This document shows positions 7,400 through 16,144 of a stretch of 64,000 nucleotides of DNA, in pieces; position 1 is the first letter of the stretch, and every line of letters starts with the position of its first letter. Made by a program: the position numbers and the translations under genes. This DNA is from Bacteroides faecium (GTDB lineage Bacteria > Bacteroidota > Bacteroidia > Bacteroidales > Bacteroidaceae). The DNA is taken from NCBI RefSeq assembly GCF_012113595.1, contig NZ_CP050831.1, positions 2,604,001 to 2,668,000 of the forward strand, written 5' to 3'. Below the pieces are notes generated by a model that saw only the letters and a list, made by a program, of their open reading frames with translations, had not been told where the DNA came from and ran no database searches.

Positions 7400-9094
7400 T
7401 TAATGCAGCGATCTGCATAGTATCACAAATTCGCGTCCTACTTTCCTGAAAATACTATCTATCTCTTCTTGAGAGTGCCCTTGTGTACGAAAGGTTTTCA
7501 TGCGATCGGACAAGTTGACGAGTTGTGTTTTTATGGTACCATCTCCATTGTCAAAACAGTACAGAAGCTCTATGCCCGTTTCTTTATGGGTGCCCGATCG
7601 TTTTTCTGCATCAAATATCCATCCGGTGATTACACTATTGTAAGTCTTAATCCGTTCTTTCTTTAGTGCCGGACAATCTTTGAATAATAATTCATCATTA
7701 AATGAAATATCCCGGTAAAGAAAGACCGCATCTTCCAACCGGGTACATCCATTGAAAGCATAATCTCCGATTTGGGTAACCGATTTGGGTAAGATGACCT
7801 CTCTCAGATTACTGCATCCCTGAAAAGCATGTTTTCCGACAGTACATACCCCTTCCGGTATTTTAATATATTCAAGACTGGCAATACCAGAGAAAGCGGA
7901 ATCGTAAATCTTCGCAACCCCTTCCGGAATATAATAACTAGTCAGATCTTGGGGAGCTTTAAGCAATATTCTTTTATCGGCAGTGTACTTCACTCCCGAA
8001 TCGTCAATTATCACATCGAAGGTTTGTTGGTATCTTTCTTCCAATTGATATAAATATTTGTCTATCAGGATGTCGGATAATTCTCTTCGCAAGTTCTGTA
8101 CGTGTTCGTTGCCTTCGGGATATGATGCTTCTTGGAGTGAACAAAGTATGTCTGTCATGCTACTCATACCTAGGTCGGACAGTGATAAATGTTCCTTTTC
8201 TATCATTGAGATGAGAACAGAAAGTGTCTCTTTTTCTATAAATGGATGATCGGATAGTTTATCATTCTCGTTCAGGACTTCATAGATGGTGTTGATGGTT
8301 GTTTGCAAATATTCTATTCCGTTTCGGGTCACATGAAAAAACGATGCAAGACATTCATCTGTTTCTATCTGTAATTGTTGCAGGTAATAGTCGGATAAGG
8401 TTGAAGCATATGCATCGAAAATCTTTTTCCCCTTAAAGAACCGGGAGATTACATTCATTTCTTCCCATTGGCGTGTCAAGGCTTCAATTTCACGCAGGGT
8501 GTCTTCTTCTATTTTCTTTTTTGTTTCGCTGCTGTCGGTATGTGCACTTTGCTCTTTATCCTGACAATACGAACTAAGGCGTTCAACAAAAAGCCGGATG
8601 TTTTCCAAAGGGTACCTCTTGTTTATCCACTGCTCATAGAGCCAGGCATCAATTTCATCACGCTTATCGGAAGATTTGATGATATATTCTCTTTTATAGT
8701 CTTGGCAAAATCGGTGGATTCCTTTCTTTTTATAGGTATCACGATAATAGCTTTCGCACAGCGCATGAAATTCGTCCATGAGGCAAGGTTTGTTTTTGTG
8801 CATTAGGAGCACTTCCTCTTTAAAAAACAGAAATGTTTGCAGGAGATCATTCTTAGGCAATTGCGAAAAACCATAGCCCTTTCCCAAGGAGTCGGGAAAA
8901 GGTAATTGCCTTTCGTCCAACCCTATTGTCAACAGGTGGTCATGCAGCATCTTGTCTATATCCTCCAGTGAAGGCTTTACGTCCTCATTTTTCGTGAGAA
9001 GAGATTGTGGGTCACAGCTTGTAATGACTTTCAGGATAATACTGTTTACCAGATTGTCAATTTTAACTTTAATGTTGCCATAGTATTGGTTCAT
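7400..9094 (-). CDS. Cytoplasmic protein with C-terminal BspA-type leucine-rich repeats
   Basis: 564 residues with no signal peptide. The first 370 residues are charged, mostly helical and not recognised. Residues about 385-470 carry LRR_5 (BspA-type) repeats: YYIPEGVAKIYDSAFSGIASL, IPEGVCTVGKHAFQGCSNL and LPKSVTQIGDYAFNGCTRL. About 95 residues without repeats follow. Most BspA-type LRR proteins are secreted; this one looks internal, which is odd. A promoter-like TACTTTTG (minus strand, 9134-9141) lies upstream. Function unknown; the LRR part may bind a protein. Confidence 0.8.
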   Translation of the reverse strand: MNQYYGNIKVKIDNLVNSIILKVITSCDPQSLLTKNEDVKPSLEDIDKMLHDHLLTIGLDERQLPFPDSLGKGYGFSQLPKNDLLQTFLFFKEEVLLMHKNKPCLMDEFHALCESYYRDTYKKKGIHRFCQDYKREYIIKSSDKRDEIDAWLYEQWINKRYPLENIRLFVERLSSYCQDKEQSAHTDSSETKKKIEEDTLREIEALTRQWEEMNVISRFFKGKKIFDAYASTLSDYYLQQLQIETDECLASFFHVTRNGIEYLQTTINTIYEVLNENDKLSDHPFIEKETLSVLISMIEKEHLSLSDLGMSSMTDILCSLQEASYPEGNEHVQNLRRELSDILIDKYLYQLEERYQQTFDVIIDDSGVKYTADKRILLKAPQDLTSYYIPEGVAKIYDSAFSGIASLEYIKIPEGVCTVGKHAFQGCSNLREVILPKSVTQIGDYAFNGCTRLEDAVFLYRDISFNDELLFKDCPALKKERIKTYNSVITGWIFDAEKRSGTHKETGIELLYCFDNGDGTIKTQLVNLSDRMKTFRTQGHSQEEIDSIFRKVGREFVILCRSLH

Positions 9095-9133
9095 ACGCTT
9101 TTTTATTTAGGGTTCGATGAGAGTGAAAGTATA

Positions 9134-9141
9134 CAAAAGTA
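9134..9141 (-). promoter_or_regulatory. Promoter -7 box for the LRR gene
   Basis: Reads TACTTTTG on the minus strand, a match to TAnnTTTG, about 40 bases before the start codon at 9094. No clear -33 TTTG was found at the expected distance. Confidence 0.4.
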
Positions 9142-9238
9142 TGCTTTTTCTGTGTTTTCTTGTGAATTTCTACTTTAAATAACCAAAAAAGAACCTATAA
9201 TGCGTTTCGTATTATTAGGCAACTAATAATAATATTTG

Positions 9239-9246
9239 TATTTTTG
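9239..9246 (+). promoter_or_regulatory. Promoter -7 box for pdxJ and the exbB/exbD/tonB genes
   Basis: TATTTTTG matches TAnnTTTG, 22 bases before the pdxJ start codon at 9268. The -33 element is not obvious. Confidence 0.45.
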
Positions 9247-9267
9247 CGGCAAATATTACGTAGAACC

Positions 9268-9981
9268 ATGACTAAATTAAGTGTAAACATAAACAAGATA
9301 GCTACGCTGAGAAATGCACGCGGTGGAAATGTGCCCGATGTTGTAAAGGTAGCGCTTGATTGTGAATCTTTTGGAGCGGACGGTATTACCGTTCATCCTC
9401 GTCCCGACGAACGCCACATTCGTCGTTCGGATGTATATGATTTGCGTCCTTTATTGCGGACTGAATTCAATATCGAAGGTTATCCGTCGCCGGATTTTAT
9501 AGACTTGGTGTTGAAGGTAAAACCGCATCAGGTAACTTTAGTGCCTGACGATCCTTCACAGATAACTTCCAATTCCGGTTGGGATACAAAAGCGAATCTG
9601 GAATTCTTGACGGAAGTTCTCGACCAGTTCAACAGCGCAGGTATCCGCACTTCTGTCTTTGTAGCTGCCGACCCCGAAATGGTGGAATATGCGGCAAAAG
9701 CAGGTGCCGACCGTGTGGAACTGTACACGGAACCCTATGCAACGGACTATCCGAAGAATCCGGAAGCAGCCATCGCTCCTTTTGTTGAAGCTGCCAAAAC
9801 AGCTCGTAAACTAGGTCTCGGCTTGAATGCCGGACATGACTTGAGCCTTGTAAATTTAAACTATTTCTATAAAAACATTCCCTGGGTGGACGAAGTTTCT
9901 ATTGGTCATGCATTGATTAGTGATGCGCTGTACTTGGGACTGGAACGTACCATTCAGGAATATAAAAACTGTCTACGCTGA
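9268..9981 (+). CDS. pdxJ: Pyridoxine 5'-phosphate synthase
   Basis: Condenses 1-deoxy-xylulose 5-phosphate with 3-amino-2-oxopropyl phosphate to pyridoxine 5'-phosphate, the last ring-closing step of DXP-dependent vitamin B6 synthesis. Start set at ATG 9268 (MTKLSVNINKIATLRNARGG), giving 237 residues as usual. Family blocks seen: ADGITVHPRPDERHI, VTLVPDDP, RVELYTEPYA, LNAGHDLSL and EVSIGHALISDAL. Its stop TGA overlaps the next start by one base (TGATG), so it is translationally coupled to the ExbB-like gene. Confidence 0.97.
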   Translation: MTKLSVNINKIATLRNARGGNVPDVVKVALDCESFGADGITVHPRPDERHIRRSDVYDLRPLLRTEFNIEGYPSPDFIDLVLKVKPHQVTLVPDDPSQITSNSGWDTKANLEFLTEVLDQFNSAGIRTSVFVAADPEMVEYAAKAGADRVELYTEPYATDYPKNPEAAIAPFVEAAKTARKLGLGLNAGHDLSLVNLNYFYKNIPWVDEVSIGHALISDALYLGLERTIQEYKNCLR

Positions 9982-10694
9982 TGAATGCAATGATCTTGTT
10001 AGCCCAAGGGGCTATGAATATGGCCGACTCGCTGGCTACTGCCAATCCTGTCCTGACAGAGGTGAACGCTCCTGAAATGAACATGCTTGATATGGCTATC
10101 AAGGGTGGTTGGATTATGATTGTGCTGGGTGTGCTGTCCGTAGTTTGCTTCTATATCCTTTTCGAGCGCAACTATATGATTCGTAAGGCAGGAAAAGAAG
10201 ACCCCATGTTTATGGAACGCATCAAGGATTATATTCATAGCGGTGAAATCAAAGCAGCCATCAACTACTGCCGCACGATGAACACACCTTCGGCACGTAT
10301 GATAGAAAAAGGTATCAGCCGCCTGGGGCGTCCCATCAACGACGTGCAGGCTGCCATTGAGAACGTCGGAAATATCGAAGTGGCAAAACTGGAAAAAGGA
10401 CTGACGGTGATGGCAACCATCTCCGGCGGAGCCCCGATGCTCGGATTCCTCGGTACGGTGACCGGTATGGTACGCGCATTCTACGAAATGGCGAACGCAG
10501 GTAGCGGAAATATAGATATTACACTGCTTTCCGGCGGTATTTACGAAGCCATGATTACTACGGTCGGTGGTTTGATTGTCGGTATCATTGCCATGTTTGC
10601 CTACAACTACCTGGTGATGCTTGTAGACCGTGTGGTGAACAAGATGGAATCCCGCACAATGGAATTCATGGACTTGCTGAACGAACCCACATAA
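9981..10694 (+). CDS. exbB: MotA/TolQ/ExbB proton channel family protein
   Basis: 237-residue inner-membrane protein. A TM segment at about 42-62 (GGWIMIVLGVLSVVCFYILF), a cytoplasmic helical domain, then two TM segments (about 140-165 and 190-215) with the family signature SGGAPMLGFLGTVTGMVRAF and TTVGGLIVGIIAMFAYNYL. With ExbD and TonB-like proteins it uses the proton gradient to power outer-membrane transporters such as the SusC protein further on. It begins in the stop codon of pdxJ. TolQ-type function cannot be excluded by sequence alone. Confidence 0.92.
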   Translation: MNAMILLAQGAMNMADSLATANPVLTEVNAPEMNMLDMAIKGGWIMIVLGVLSVVCFYILFERNYMIRKAGKEDPMFMERIKDYIHSGEIKAAINYCRTMNTPSARMIEKGISRLGRPINDVQAAIENVGNIEVAKLEKGLTVMATISGGAPMLGFLGTVTGMVRAFYEMANAGSGNIDITLLSGGIYEAMITTVGGLIVGIIAMFAYNYLVMLVDRVVNKMESRTMEFMDLLNEPT

Positions 10695-10794
10695 AGGTGA
10701 ATGAGTCCATATAAAGGCTGAACGAACCCACCTGAAAGTGGAAAAGTAACCGAGAACGTTAATCATTAATCACTAACCACTAAACACTAACAAA
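10695..10794 (+). repeat. Intergenic segment with an 18-bp dispersed repeat copy
   Basis: TAATCATTAATCACTAAC at 10760-10777 is identical to 24304-24321 and the reverse complement of 24207-24224. The first part holds short imperfect direct repeats (GAACCCACATAAAGGTGAA and variants). No gene is seen. Confidence 0.6.
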
Positions 10795-11211
10795 GTGGGA
10801 TTAAAAAGAAGAAATAGAGTATCGCCCAATTTCAGTATGGCTTCCATGACGGACGTCATATTCCTGTTGCTGATATTCTTTATGATAACCTCTACGGTGG
10901 TGTCGCCCAATGCTATAAAAGTGCTGTTGCCGCAAGGCAAGCAACAGACTTCGGCGAAGCCGCTGACAAGAGTCGTTATTGATAAAGACTTGAACTTCTA
11001 TGCCGCTTTCGGCAATGAGAAGGAGCAACCGGTGGCATTGAACGAACTGACTCCCTTCCTGCAGAGCTGTGCAGAGAAGGAACCCGAAATGTACGTGGCA
11101 CTGTATGCGGACGAATCGGTACCTTACCGTGAGATTGTACGTGTATTGAACATCGCAAACGAGAATCATTTTAAGATGGTGTTGGCTACGCGCCCGCCTG
11201 AAAACAAATAA
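10795..11211 (+). CDS. exbD: ExbD/TolR family biopolymer transport protein
   Basis: 138 residues from a GTG start (only reasonable start; it is followed by GLKRRNRVSPNFSMASMTDVIF). Short basic cytoplasmic N-terminus, one TM segment at about 18-38 (MTDVIFLLLIFFMITSTVVS) with the conserved Asp of the family needed for proton use, then a periplasmic domain. Partner of the upstream ExbB-like channel protein. Confidence 0.92.
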   Translation: MGLKRRNRVSPNFSMASMTDVIFLLLIFFMITSTVVSPNAIKVLLPQGKQQTSAKPLTRVVIDKDLNFYAAFGNEKEQPVALNELTPFLQSCAEKEPEMYVALYADESVPYREIVRVLNIANENHFKMVLATRPPENK

Positions 11212-11217
11212 TGAACA

Positions 11218-12090
11218 ATGGACAGAAGAAAAAAGGGTGAATACATAGGAGCGCTGGGTGCACTGTTGGTGCACGTGGCAGTGATTGCTCTTTTGATTCT
11301 GGTGAGCTTTACTGTCCCCCAGCCGGATGAAGACGCAGGCGGAGTGCCTGTGATGATGGGAAATGTGGAGTCGGCACGCGGCTTTGACGACCCTTCACTG
11401 GTAGATGTGGATGTACTGGATGAAGATGCGGCAGCTCCTGCGGAGACAACACCCGAACTTCCTTCCGAACAAGATTTGCTGACACAGACCGAAGAGGAAA
11501 CGGTTACTTTGAAACCGAAAACGGAAGAACCCAAAAAAGAAACGGTGAAACCGAAAGAAGTAACCAAACCGAAAGAACCGGTGAAAAAGCCCGAAAAAAC
11601 AGAAGCAGAGAAAGCTGCGGAAGCCAAACGGCTCGCCGAAGAAAAGGCGGAACGTGAACGGAAAGCTGCCGAAGAGGCTGCAAGAAAGAGAGTTTCCGGT
11701 GCTTTTGGAAAGGGAGCGCAAATGGAAGGAAACAAAGGAACATCGGCCAGTGGTACCGGAACCGAAGGTAGTAAAGAAGGTAATTCTTCTACCGGAGCCA
11801 AAACAGGAACGGGTGGTTATGGAACATTTGACCTCGGCGGACGTTCTTTAGGTACGGGCAGTTTGCCAAAACCTGCATATAATGTGCAGGAAGAGGGACG
11901 TGTCGTAGTGAATATTACCGTAAATCCTGCGGGACACGTAATTTCGACCGGCATTAATCCCCAGACAAATACTGTAAGTTCAGCGTTGCGGAAAGCCGCC
12001 GAAGATGCGGCTAAGAAGGCTCGCTTTAATACAGTGGATGGAGTGACGAACCAAACGGGAACAATCACTTATTATTTTAATTTGAGATAG
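11218..12090 (+). CDS. tonB: TonB-like energy transducer
   Basis: 290 residues: a short cytoplasmic start, a TM helix at about 11-32 (GALGALLVHVAVIALLILVSF), a long periplasmic Lys/Glu/Pro-rich spacer (about 90-165) with KPKEVTKPKEPVKKPEK, a Gly/Ser/Thr-rich linker (about 170-205), and a C-terminal TonB-like domain (about 215-290, GRVVVNITVNPAGHVISTGI). It reaches across the periplasm to move energy from ExbB/ExbD to outer-membrane transporters. Six bases after exbD. TolA-type use is an alternative because the linker is long and the gene follows a TolQ/TolR-like pair. Confidence 0.88.
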   Translation: MDRRKKGEYIGALGALLVHVAVIALLILVSFTVPQPDEDAGGVPVMMGNVESARGFDDPSLVDVDVLDEDAAAPAETTPELPSEQDLLTQTEEETVTLKPKTEEPKKETVKPKEVTKPKEPVKKPEKTEAEKAAEAKRLAEEKAERERKAAEEAARKRVSGAFGKGAQMEGNKGTSASGTGTEGSKEGNSSTGAKTGTGGYGTFDLGGRSLGTGSLPKPAYNVQEEGRVVVNITVNPAGHVISTGINPQTNTVSSALRKAAEDAAKKARFNTVDGVTNQTGTITYYFNLR

Positions 12091-12120
12091 AGTATCATTA
12101 ACCAAAAAATAGATAGCATT

Positions 12121-12672
12121 ATGGGAACTGTATACGCATTTTTTGCAGATGGTTTTGAAGAAATCGAAGCCTTTACTACTATTGACACGTTGAGACGTGC
12201 CGGAATGAATGTAGAAATCGTATCCGTTACACCGGATGAAATTGTAGTCGGAGCGCATGACGTGTCCATCCTTTGTGACATCAACTTTGATAATTGCGAT
12301 TTCTTTGATGCTGAACTTTTGTTCTTGCCGGGTGGAATGCCGGGAGCCGCTACGCTCGATAAGCACGAAGGGTTGCGGAAGTTAATCCTTAACTTTGCGG
12401 AAAAGGGCAAGCCTATCGCCGCCATTTGCGCAGCTCCGATGGTGCTGGGCAAACTGGGACTGCTGAAAGGCAAGAAAGCTACCTGCTATCCTAGCTTCGA
12501 GCAATATCTGGATGGCGCTGAATGTGTTAATGAACACGTAGTGCGTGACGGAAATATCATCACAGGTATGGGACCGGGTGCTGCCATGGAATTTGCTTTG
12601 ACTATTGTTGACCTGTTGGCAGGTAAAGAAAAAGTAGACGAGCTGGTAGAAGCGATGTGCGTCAAACGCTAA
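12121..12672 (+). CDS. DJ-1/PfpI family protein (YajL-like)
   Basis: 183 residues, single DJ-1/PfpI domain. Visible are the FADGFEEIEAFTTID start, FLPGGMPGA, the nucleophile-elbow Cys in AAICAAPMVLGK, and GPGAAMEFALTIVDLL. Members are linked to protein or glyoxal damage repair or chaperone activity; the exact substrate cannot be told from sequence. It lies 30 bases after tonB and 7 before ispD, so it may be part of the same transcript. Confidence 0.9.
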   Translation: MGTVYAFFADGFEEIEAFTTIDTLRRAGMNVEIVSVTPDEIVVGAHDVSILCDINFDNCDFFDAELLFLPGGMPGAATLDKHEGLRKLILNFAEKGKPIAAICAAPMVLGKLGLLKGKKATCYPSFEQYLDGAECVNEHVVRDGNIITGMGPGAAMEFALTIVDLLAGKEKVDELVEAMCVKR

Positions 12673-12679
12673 GCTGTCC

Positions 12680-13339
12680 ATGAAGAAATCTGTCATTATT
12701 GTCGCCGGTGGAAAGGGCTTGCGGATGGGAAGTGAACTTCCGAAACAATTCCTTCCTGTCGGTGGCAAACCTGTGTTGATGCATACGCTGGAAGTATTCC
12801 GGAAGTATGACGCTACACTTCAGATTATATTAGTGCTTCCAAAAGAGCAACAGGACTTTTGGAAACAACTCTGCAAGGAACATGGTTTTGCCGTGGAACA
12901 CCTCATTGCCAGCGGCGGTGAAACACGTTTCCATTCCGTAAAGAATGGACTGGCATTGGTGCAGGCTCCCGGACTGGTGGGAGTGCATGACGGTGTTCGT
13001 CCGTTTGTCTCGGTAGACGTGATAAGTCGTTGCTATGATTTGGCAAAAGAGCAGAAAGCGGTGATTCCGGTGATTGACGTAGTAGAAACATTGCGCCATC
13101 TGACGGACGGCGGAAGTGAAACGGTCAGCCGCAATGACTATAAATTGGTGCAAACCCCGCAAGTCTTTGATGTGGAATTACTGAAACGGGCTTATGCGCA
13201 GGAGTTTACTCCATTCTTTACAGACGACGCTTCAGTGGTAGAAGCAATGGGTGTACCTGTATATCTTGCAGAAGGTAATCGTGAAAATATAAAAATAACA
13301 ACTCCTTTCGACCTGAAAGTAGGGAGTGCTCTGTTGTAA
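12680..13339 (+). CDS. ispD: 2-C-methyl-D-erythritol 4-phosphate cytidylyltransferase
   Basis: Transfers CMP from CTP to MEP in the non-mevalonate isoprenoid pathway. 219 residues with the nucleotide-binding start VIIVAGGKGLRMGSELPKQF, VHDGVRPFVS, and a C-terminal TDDASVVEAMG and EGNRENIKITTPFDL, all typical of IspD. Its stop TAA (13337-13339) is followed immediately by the recG start codon. Confidence 0.96.
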   Translation: MKKSVIIVAGGKGLRMGSELPKQFLPVGGKPVLMHTLEVFRKYDATLQIILVLPKEQQDFWKQLCKEHGFAVEHLIASGGETRFHSVKNGLALVQAPGLVGVHDGVRPFVSVDVISRCYDLAKEQKAVIPVIDVVETLRHLTDGGSETVSRNDYKLVQTPQVFDVELLKRAYAQEFTPFFTDDASVVEAMGVPVYLAEGNRENIKITTPFDLKVGSALL

Positions 13340-15436
13340 ATGTTCGATTTAGTCACACGCGACATAAAATTTATCTCCGGTGTAGGGCCACAGAAGGCTG
13401 CTGTATTAAATAAGGAGTTGGAAATCTACTCTTTGCATGATTTAATTTATTACTTCCCTTACAAGTACGTTGACCGGAGCCGCATCTATTACATTCACGA
13501 AATAGATGGCAATATGCCATATATCCAGTTGAAAGGAGAAATACTAGGTTTCGAAACCATTGGCGAAGGGCGTCAACGACGTCTGACTGCCCATTTCTCG
13601 GATGGAACAGGAGTCGTGGACTTGGTGTGGTTTCAAGGAATCAAGTATATCTTGGGTAAATATAAACTTCACGAGGAATATATCATTTTCGGCAAACCGA
13701 CTGTTTTCAACGGACGTATCAATGTAGCCCATCCTGATATAGACAAGGCGGATGAACTGAAACTTTCTTCCGTAGGCCTGCAACCTTATTATAATACGAC
13801 GGAGAAAATGAAACGCAGCTTCCTCAATTCTCATGCAATAGAGAAAATGATGGCAACTGTGATTCAGCAACTACAAGAACCTTTGCCCGAAACGCTCTCT
13901 CCCAAGTTATTGGCAGAGCATCATCTGATGCCGTTGACGGAAGCCCTTCGGAATATTCACTTCCCGACGAACCCCGATTTGCTTCGCAAGGCGCAGTATC
14001 GCCTTAAATTCGAGGAACTGTTTTATGTGCAACTCAATATCCTTCGTTATGCCAAAGACAGACAAAGGAGATATCGTGGTTATATCTTCGAAAAGGTGGG
14101 CGATGTATTCAATACATTTTATACAAAGAACCTTCCTTTCCAACTTACAGGTGCGCAGAAACGGGTCTTGAAAGAAATACGTAATGACGTAGGCAGCGGT
14201 CGGCAGATGAACCGTCTTTTGCAGGGAGATGTAGGAAGTGGAAAAACACTGGTCGCCTTGATGAGTATGTTGCTTGCTTTGGATAATGGCTATCAGGCAT
14301 GTATGATGGCTCCTACCGAAATCCTGGCAAATCAGCACTATGAAACCATAAAAGAACTGCTTTTCGGAATGGACATCCGTGTCGAGCTGCTGACCGGTTC
14401 CATCAAAGGAAAAAAACGGGAAGCCATCCTTACCGGATTACTGAACGGAGACGTGAATATCCTGATAGGAACGCACGCCGTCATTGAGGATACTGTCAAC
14501 TTCTCTTCGCTGGGCTTTGTCGTTATCGACGAACAACACCGTTTCGGCGTGGCTCAACGCGCCCGCCTTTGGAGTAAGAATAACCAACCGCCACATATGC
14601 TTGTGATGACTGCCACCCCCATTCCCCGTACATTGGCAATGACCCTGTATGGCGACTTGGAGGTTTCTGTTATTGACGAACTTCCCCCCGGACGAAAACC
14701 GATAACTACCGTCCATCAGTTTGATAATCGTCGGGAAAGCATGTACCGTTTCGTACAGAAACAAATAGACGAAGGACGCCAGGTTTATATTGTTTATCCT
14801 TTAATAAAGGAGAGCGAAAAGATTGATTTAAAGAACCTTGAAGAAGGTTATCAATATATCCTTGAAGAATTTCCCAAATGTACGGTCTGCAAAGTGCACG
14901 GTAAAATGAAATCTGCCGAGAAAGACGAGCAGATGCAACTTTTCATTTCGGGAAAAGCACAGATAATGGTAGCTACCACAGTAATTGAAGTAGGAGTGAA
15001 CGTACCGAACGCTTCGGTGATGATTATAGAAAATGCCGAACGCTTCGGACTCTCACAGTTGCACCAGTTGCGCGGTCGGGTAGGGCGTGGTGCCGACCAG
15101 TCTTATTGTATCCTGGTGACCAATTATAAACTGACCGAGGACACCCGGAAACGACTGGAAATTATGGTACGCACCAATGACGGCTTTGAAATAGCCGAAG
15201 CGGATTTAAAACTTCGCGGCCCCGGTGACCTTGAGGGGACGCAACAAAGCGGTGTCGCTTTCGATTTGAAGATTGCCGATATAGCCCGTGACGGACAACT
15301 GCTGCAATATGTCCGTTCCATAGCCGAAGGAATCGTGGAGCAAGACCCCATGGCACAGAATCCGGAGAACGAAATTTTGTGGCGGCAACTCAAATCCCTG
15401 CGGAAAACGAATGTTAACTGGGCTGCCATTAGCTGA
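13340..15436 (+). CDS. recG: ATP-dependent DNA helicase RecG
   Basis: 698 residues, normal for RecG, which remodels stalled replication forks and branched recombination intermediates. An N-terminal wedge/OB domain (about 60-150, with RRLTAHFSDGTGVVDLVWF), Walker A in LLQGDVGSGKTLVAL (about 295), the DEQH box in VVIDEQHRFGVAQRARL, TATPIPRT, and a C-terminal helicase part with VIEVGVNVPNASVMIIE and QLHQLRGRVGRG. Starts with no gap after ispD. Stop is TGA. Confidence 0.97.
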   Translation: MFDLVTRDIKFISGVGPQKAAVLNKELEIYSLHDLIYYFPYKYVDRSRIYYIHEIDGNMPYIQLKGEILGFETIGEGRQRRLTAHFSDGTGVVDLVWFQGIKYILGKYKLHEEYIIFGKPTVFNGRINVAHPDIDKADELKLSSVGLQPYYNTTEKMKRSFLNSHAIEKMMATVIQQLQEPLPETLSPKLLAEHHLMPLTEALRNIHFPTNPDLLRKAQYRLKFEELFYVQLNILRYAKDRQRRYRGYIFEKVGDVFNTFYTKNLPFQLTGAQKRVLKEIRNDVGSGRQMNRLLQGDVGSGKTLVALMSMLLALDNGYQACMMAPTEILANQHYETIKELLFGMDIRVELLTGSIKGKKREAILTGLLNGDVNILIGTHAVIEDTVNFSSLGFVVIDEQHRFGVAQRARLWSKNNQPPHMLVMTATPIPRTLAMTLYGDLEVSVIDELPPGRKPITTVHQFDNRRESMYRFVQKQIDEGRQVYIVYPLIKESEKIDLKNLEEGYQYILEEFPKCTVCKVHGKMKSAEKDEQMQLFISGKAQIMVATTVIEVGVNVPNASVMIIENAERFGLSQLHQLRGRVGRGADQSYCILVTNYKLTEDTRKRLEIMVRTNDGFEIAEADLKLRGPGDLEGTQQSGVAFDLKIADIARDGQLLQYVRSIAEGIVEQDPMAQNPENEILWRQLKSLRKTNVNWAAIS

Positions 15437-15578
15437 AAAAACGGTTAAACATACGGTTTATTTGCGTAAATGTGTTGCATAACATATTTGGTCTCTATCT
15501 CTCCTATTTATAGGGGTTTAAAGGCTCTTTTCTTTTCCTGTTTGTCGCTAATCGTCTGAAAAATAGTTAATAACTCCC

Positions 15579-15608
15579 TTGCTGTTTCAAAGGAAAATAC
15601 TACCTTTG
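15579..15608 (+). promoter_or_regulatory. Promoter of ndk
   Basis: TTG (15579-15581), 19 bases, TACCTTTG (15601-15608), matching the Bacteroides consensus, 52 bases before the ndk start. The stretch 15437-15578 shows no gene. Confidence 0.65.
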
Positions 15609-15660
15609 GGGGAATTTTTTTAGTAAATGTATCGTTTAACCATTTGAAAAGTCGAGTATT

Positions 15661-16125
15661 ATGCTTGAAAAAACGCTGGTCATTTTAAAACCATGTACCC
15701 TTCAACGGGGACTGATTGGTGAGATTACTCATCGTTTCGAACGTAAAGGATTACGGTTGGCCGGCATGAAGATGATGCAACTGACTGATGAATTATTAAG
15801 CGAACATTATGCCCACCTCAGTGGCAAAGAATTCTTTCAACGTGTGAAAGATTCCATGATGACAGTTCCTGTTATCGTTTGTTGTTTTGAGGGTGTGGAT
15901 GCTATTCAAACAGTCCGTACGTTGGCGGGACCGACTAATGGACGTCTGGCTGCTCCGGGAACCATTCGTGGAGATTACAGTATGAGCTTTCAAGAGAATA
16001 TAGTTCATGCTTCTGATTCACCGGAGACTGCAGCTATTGAATTAATGAGATTTTTTAAACCGGAAGAAATATTCGAGTACAAACAGGCGACTTTTGACTA
16101 CCTGTATGCAAACGACGAATATTAA
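15661..16125 (+). CDS. ndk: Nucleoside diphosphate kinase
   Basis: 154 residues. Equilibrates nucleoside di- and triphosphates through a phospho-His intermediate. Motifs: KTLVILKPCTLQRGLIGEI at the start, GPTNGRLAAPGTIRGDYSMS, and the catalytic His in ENIVHASDSPETA. Preceded by its own consensus promoter. Confidence 0.96.
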   Translation: MLEKTLVILKPCTLQRGLIGEITHRFERKGLRLAGMKMMQLTDELLSEHYAHLSGKEFFQRVKDSMMTVPVIVCCFEGVDAIQTVRTLAGPTNGRLAAPGTIRGDYSMSFQENIVHASDSPETAAIELMRFFKPEEIFEYKQATFDYLYANDEY

Positions 16126-16144
16126 ATGAATTGACAAAGAACGA

